Shown one piece after another: positions 5,967-7,931 of a stretch of DNA of 7,931 nucleotides. The notes beneath the pieces are model-generated. The model made no database searches. It saw only the letters and a list, made by a program, of their open reading frames with translations, and was not told the DNA's origin. Origin of the DNA: Chloroflexota bacterium (GTDB taxonomy: Bacteria; Chloroflexota; FW602-bin22; JAMCYS01); NCBI GenBank assembly GCA_021847625.1, contig JAJZQK010000125.1, positions 1 through 7,931 on the forward strand, in the 5' to 3' direction. The position numbers and the translations under genes were made by a program. How positions within the stretch are numbered: the first letter of the stretch is position 1; each line of letters opens with the position of its first letter.

Positions 5967-7502
5967 CTATTTCGCGTAGTCGACCGCGCGGGTCTCCCGG
6001 ACGACCGTCACCTTGATCTGGCCAGGGTACTCGAGCGTATCCTCGATCTTCTTCACGATATCGCGCGCTAGGCGCACCGCGAATAGATCGTCCACCTCTT
6101 CGGGTTTGACGATGATGCGGACCTCGCGGCCGGCCTGGATGGCAAACGACTTGTCCACGCCCAGGAAGGAGTTGGCGATGCTCTCCAGCGATTCCAGTCG
6201 CTTGATGTAGCTCTCCACCGTCTCCCGCCGGGCGCCGGGCCGGGCCCCGGAGATCGCGTCGGCTGCCTGTACGAGGACAGCCTCGACCGTTTCAGGCTCT
6301 ATGCTGTCGCCGTGGTGAGCGGCAATGGCGTGCACGATCTTGGGCGACCTGCCAAAGCGCTTGGCCAGGTCCGCGCCGATCATCGCGTGCGGCCCTTCGA
6401 CCTCGTGATCGACCGCTTTGCCGATATCGTGCAGCAGGCCCGCCGTGCGGGCGAGGCCGACGTCGGCGCCCATCTCCTCGGCCATCGTCGCCGCTAGCAG
6501 GGCGACCTCGAGCGAGTGGAGCAGAACGTTCTGGCCGTAGCTGGTGCGGAACTTGAGCCGCCCCAGCAAGCGGACCAACTCGGGGTTCAGACCGTGGACG
6601 TTGGCCTTGAAGCAGGCCTGCTCCCCTTCCTCCCTGATAATCGAATCGACCTCGAGGCGTGACTTCTGCACCACTTCCTCGATGCGGGCGGGATGAATAC
6701 GGCCGTCGAGGATCAGCTTGTTGAGGGCCATGCGGGCCACCTCACGCCGCACCGGGTCGAACCCCGACAGCGTGACGGCGTCCGGCGTGTCGTCGATGAT
6801 GAGGTCGACGCCCGTCGCCGATTCGAGGGCGCGGATGTTGCGACCTTCGCGACCGATGATGCGCCCCTTCATCTCGTCGCTGGGCAACGGCACGACTGAC
6901 ACCGTGGTCTCGGCCACCTGATCGGCCGCGCACCGCTGGATCGCCAGGGCGATGACTTCGCGGGCCCGCCGCTGCGCCTCGTCCTTGGCCGTCTGCTCGA
7001 TCTCGCGCACGCGCCTAGCGGCGTCCTGCTGCACTTCCTCTTCGATTGTCTTCAGTAGCGCCTCTTTGGCCTCGTTCTGGGTGAGGCCGGAGACGCGTTC
7101 CAGCTCCAGACGCTGGAGTTTGCGGATGCCCTCGGCCTCGGCTCGCAGGGCTTCGACGTCTCTTTCCTTCTGCTGTAGCGCTCGCTCTCGCCGTTCGTTC
7201 GCCTCGACTTTGCGGTCGAGATTCTCCTCCCGTTGCTGCAGACGTCTTTCCTGGCGTTGCAGGTCGCCACGGCGTTCACGCAGCTCCGCTTCGACGGCCG
7301 TTCGCAGGCGCAGGGCCTCGTCCTTGGCGTCGAGGAGCAGCTCTTTTTGTTTGGCTGTGGCGTCCGCGATCATCCTGGCCGCGTTCTCGGCGGCCGCCCT
7401 CATTTGATCACGGAGAGCAATCTGCTTGAAGAAGTACCCCAGAACGAAGGCGGCGGTGGCGACCGCTAGGATTACGACTGCGGCTAATCCTGGGTTGTCC
7501 AT
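5967..7502 (-). CDS. rny: Ribonuclease Y, membrane-anchored endoribonuclease
   Basis: RNase Y starts bulk mRNA decay in bacteria lacking RNase E and acts at the inner face of the membrane. With the ATG at 7502 the protein is 511 aa, the usual length. The order is an N-terminal transmembrane helix (about 5-25, [20 protein letters not shown]), a long charged coiled coil (about 30-190, rich in E, R, Q and A), a KH RNA-binding domain with [10 protein letters not shown] at 213-222, and an HD phosphohydrolase domain with the catalytic pair H358/D359 in LLHDIGK. An in-frame TTG at 7526 would add eight residues before the membrane helix. I rejected it because family members begin just before that helix and GAGAGG (7513-7518) lies 10 nt upstream of the ATG. 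The gene has its own strong-looking promoter at 7621-7649, a leader hairpin at 7524-7549, and a terminator at 5898-5928. It is therefore probably transcribed largely as a single-gene unit. Confidence 0.97.
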   Translation of the reverse strand: MDNPGLAAVVILAVATAAFVLGYFFKQIALRDQMRAAAENAARMIADATAKQKELLLDAKDEALRLRTAVEAELRERRGDLQRQERRLQQREENLDRKVEANERRERALQQKERDVEALRAEAEGIRKLQRLELERVSGLTQNEAKEALLKTIEEEVQQDAARRVREIEQTAKDEAQRRAREVIALAIQRCAADQVAETTVSVVPLPSDEMKGRIIGREGRNIRALESATGVDLIIDDTPDAVTLSGFDPVRREVARMALNKLILDGRIHPARIEEVVQKSRLEVDSIIREEGEQACFKANVHGLNPELVRLLGRLKFRTSYGQNVLLHSLEVALLAATMAEEMGADVGLARTAGLLHDIGKAVDHEVEGPHAMIGADLAKRFGRSPKIVHAIAAHHGDSIEPETVEAVLVQAADAISGARPGARRETVESYIKRLESLESIANSFLGVDKSFAIQAGREVRIIVKPEEVDDLFAVRLARDIVKKIEDTLEYPGQIKVTVVRETRAVDYAK

Positions 7503-7523
7503 CGCTTTCTCGCCTCTCTTGGG

Positions 7524-7549
7524 CAAACTGGGAAATGTTTCCCAGTTTG
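7524..7549 (-). promoter_or_regulatory. Perfect 12-bp inverted repeat in the rny leader
   Basis: CAAACTGGGAAA (7524-7535) is exactly mirrored by TTTCCCAGTTTG (7538-7549) with only two bases between. In the predicted rny transcript this forms a hairpin ending about 6 nt before the GAGAGG ribosome-binding site, with no T-run after it, so a terminator is unlikely. It could be an RNA control element, a stabilising 5' hairpin, or a DNA operator downstream of the promoter. A second TGGGAAA occurs at 7591-7597 in the same leader and could compete for pairing. Confidence 0.65.
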
Positions 7550-7620
7550 ATTAATAGTGTTCACTGTGTGGCACCCTGACATCTGAGAAATGGGAAAAAA
7601 AGAACAAGATACCCCGCCCA

Positions 7621-7649
7621 ATGATAACGATTCCCGCTGGCAGTGTCAA
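7621..7649 (-). promoter_or_regulatory. Housekeeping-sigma promoter for rny
   Basis: On the minus strand TTGACA (7644-7649) is a perfect -35 hexamer, followed after exactly 17 bp by TATCAT (7621-7626), which matches the -10 consensus at 5 of 6 positions. Transcription would start near 7614, giving an rny leader of about 110 nt that includes a run of seven T (minus strand, 7594-7600) and the perfect hairpin at 7524-7549. It lies 67 bp downstream of the pyrE stop. Confidence 0.8.
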
Positions 7650-7716
7650 GGAGAATTATGGGCAAAGTAGCAAGTATGAGAATGCTCTTTGTCCAGGCGC
7701 CGGGTCGGGCTGTTGG

Positions 7717-7931
7717 TTAACCCGCTCGTTCCCGCTGTTGGGCCCAGGCGAGGACGGTGTTCGCCGCGGTGGGCGTGATTTGCTTGCCGGCAATGGCGAC
7801 GTCCAGCAGCACGTCCAAGGTTGTGAGGGAGACGAGCGTGACGCCGCGGCTGGCGTAGGCCTGGCGGGCGGCCTCGAACCCGTAGGAGAAGATGGCCAGG
7901 CAGCAGAGAACGGTCAGCTCTCCGGCGGCCA
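7717..7931 (-). CDS. pyrE: Orotate phosphoribosyltransferase, C-terminal part (5' end outside window)
   Basis: The last 70 codons of a minus-strand gene enter from the right edge and end with TAA at 7717-7719. Within the fragment, LAIFSYGFEAARQAY (residues 11-25), GVTLVSLTTLDVLLDVA (29-45) and QITPTAANTVLAW (50-62) follow the pattern of the PyrE C-terminus: the hydrophobic 'vaiFtYg' strand, then 'gvp..sLTtld.Ll..a', then 'it.e....l..W'. PyrE makes orotidine 5'-phosphate from orotate and PRPP in pyrimidine synthesis. The PRPP-binding motif would lie outside the window, so the call rests on the C-terminal pattern only; another phosphoribosyltransferase is possible. rny follows 214 bp downstream with its own promoter. 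No T-rich terminator is clear after the stop. Confidence 0.75.
   Translation of the reverse strand, partial: AAGELTVLCCLAIFSYGFEAARQAYASRGVTLVSLTTLDVLLDVAIAGKQITPTAANTVLAWAQQRERAG

Noticed and set aside
7503..7526. TTG start for rny, eight codons upstream
   Set aside because: It would place charged residues before the membrane helix and put the start inside the hairpin arm. The ATG at 7502 has a better ribosome-binding site and gives the usual family length.
7588..7610. Run of seven T on the minus strand as a pyrE terminator
   Set aside because: No convincing GC-rich hairpin directly precedes it, and it lies just downstream of the rny promoter, within the predicted leader.
7658..7720. Plus-strand 20-codon ORF with AAGGAG 4 nt upstream of its ATG, ending over the pyrE stop codon
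   Set aside because: The AAGGAG overlaps the reverse complement of the TTGACA -35 element of the rny promoter, so the match is probably coincidental. The spacing is short, no plus-strand promoter is evident, and the peptide has no recognisable features.

Overview
The window is a GC-rich bacterial chromosome segment made of housekeeping genes with short repeat elements between them. Two genes read rightward: the 3' part of clpC (the 5' end lies outside the window) and a complete radA. Three complete genes and one partial gene read leftward. In transcription order these are the 3' end of pyrE, rny (RNase Y), ymdB (calcineurin-like phosphodiesterase) and a PHP-domain phosphoesterase gene. No rRNA, tRNA, CRISPR array or transposase gene is visible. 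The clpC-radA order and the rny/ymdB pair resemble Firmicutes, but these families also occur in other GC-rich phyla that use ClpC and RNase Y, such as Chloroflexota, Armatimonadota and Deinococcota. The phylum therefore cannot be fixed from this window.

Layout: 1-1944 clpC. 1945-2228 holds a repeat element with a second palindrome nested in it, an intrinsic terminator, and an extended -10 promoter for radA. 2229-3596 is radA. 3597-4140 is a gene-free stretch where the two gene blocks converge, filled with several families of short palindromic repeats. 4141-5001 (PHP gene) and 4994-5791 (ymdB) are on the minus strand and overlap by 8 nt. 5792-5966 holds a second, uninterrupted copy of the clpC-radA repeat and a terminator for rny. 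5967-7502 is rny. 7503-7716 holds a strong-looking promoter and a perfect hairpin in the rny leader. 7717-7931 is the pyrE 3' end.

The genes fall into a proteostasis and DNA-repair pair (ClpC unfoldase of the ClpCP protease; RadA recombination helicase) and an RNA and nucleotide-turnover group (RNase Y, YmdB, and a PHP enzyme resembling RNase AM or 3',5'-bisphosphate nucleotidases). I see no wholly new enzyme system. The notable features are noncoding: a small MITE-like element whose two copies form a filled and an empty site for a second palindrome, a three-copy palindromic repeat family with compensating base changes, and a 12-bp hairpin just upstream of the rny ribosome-binding site.
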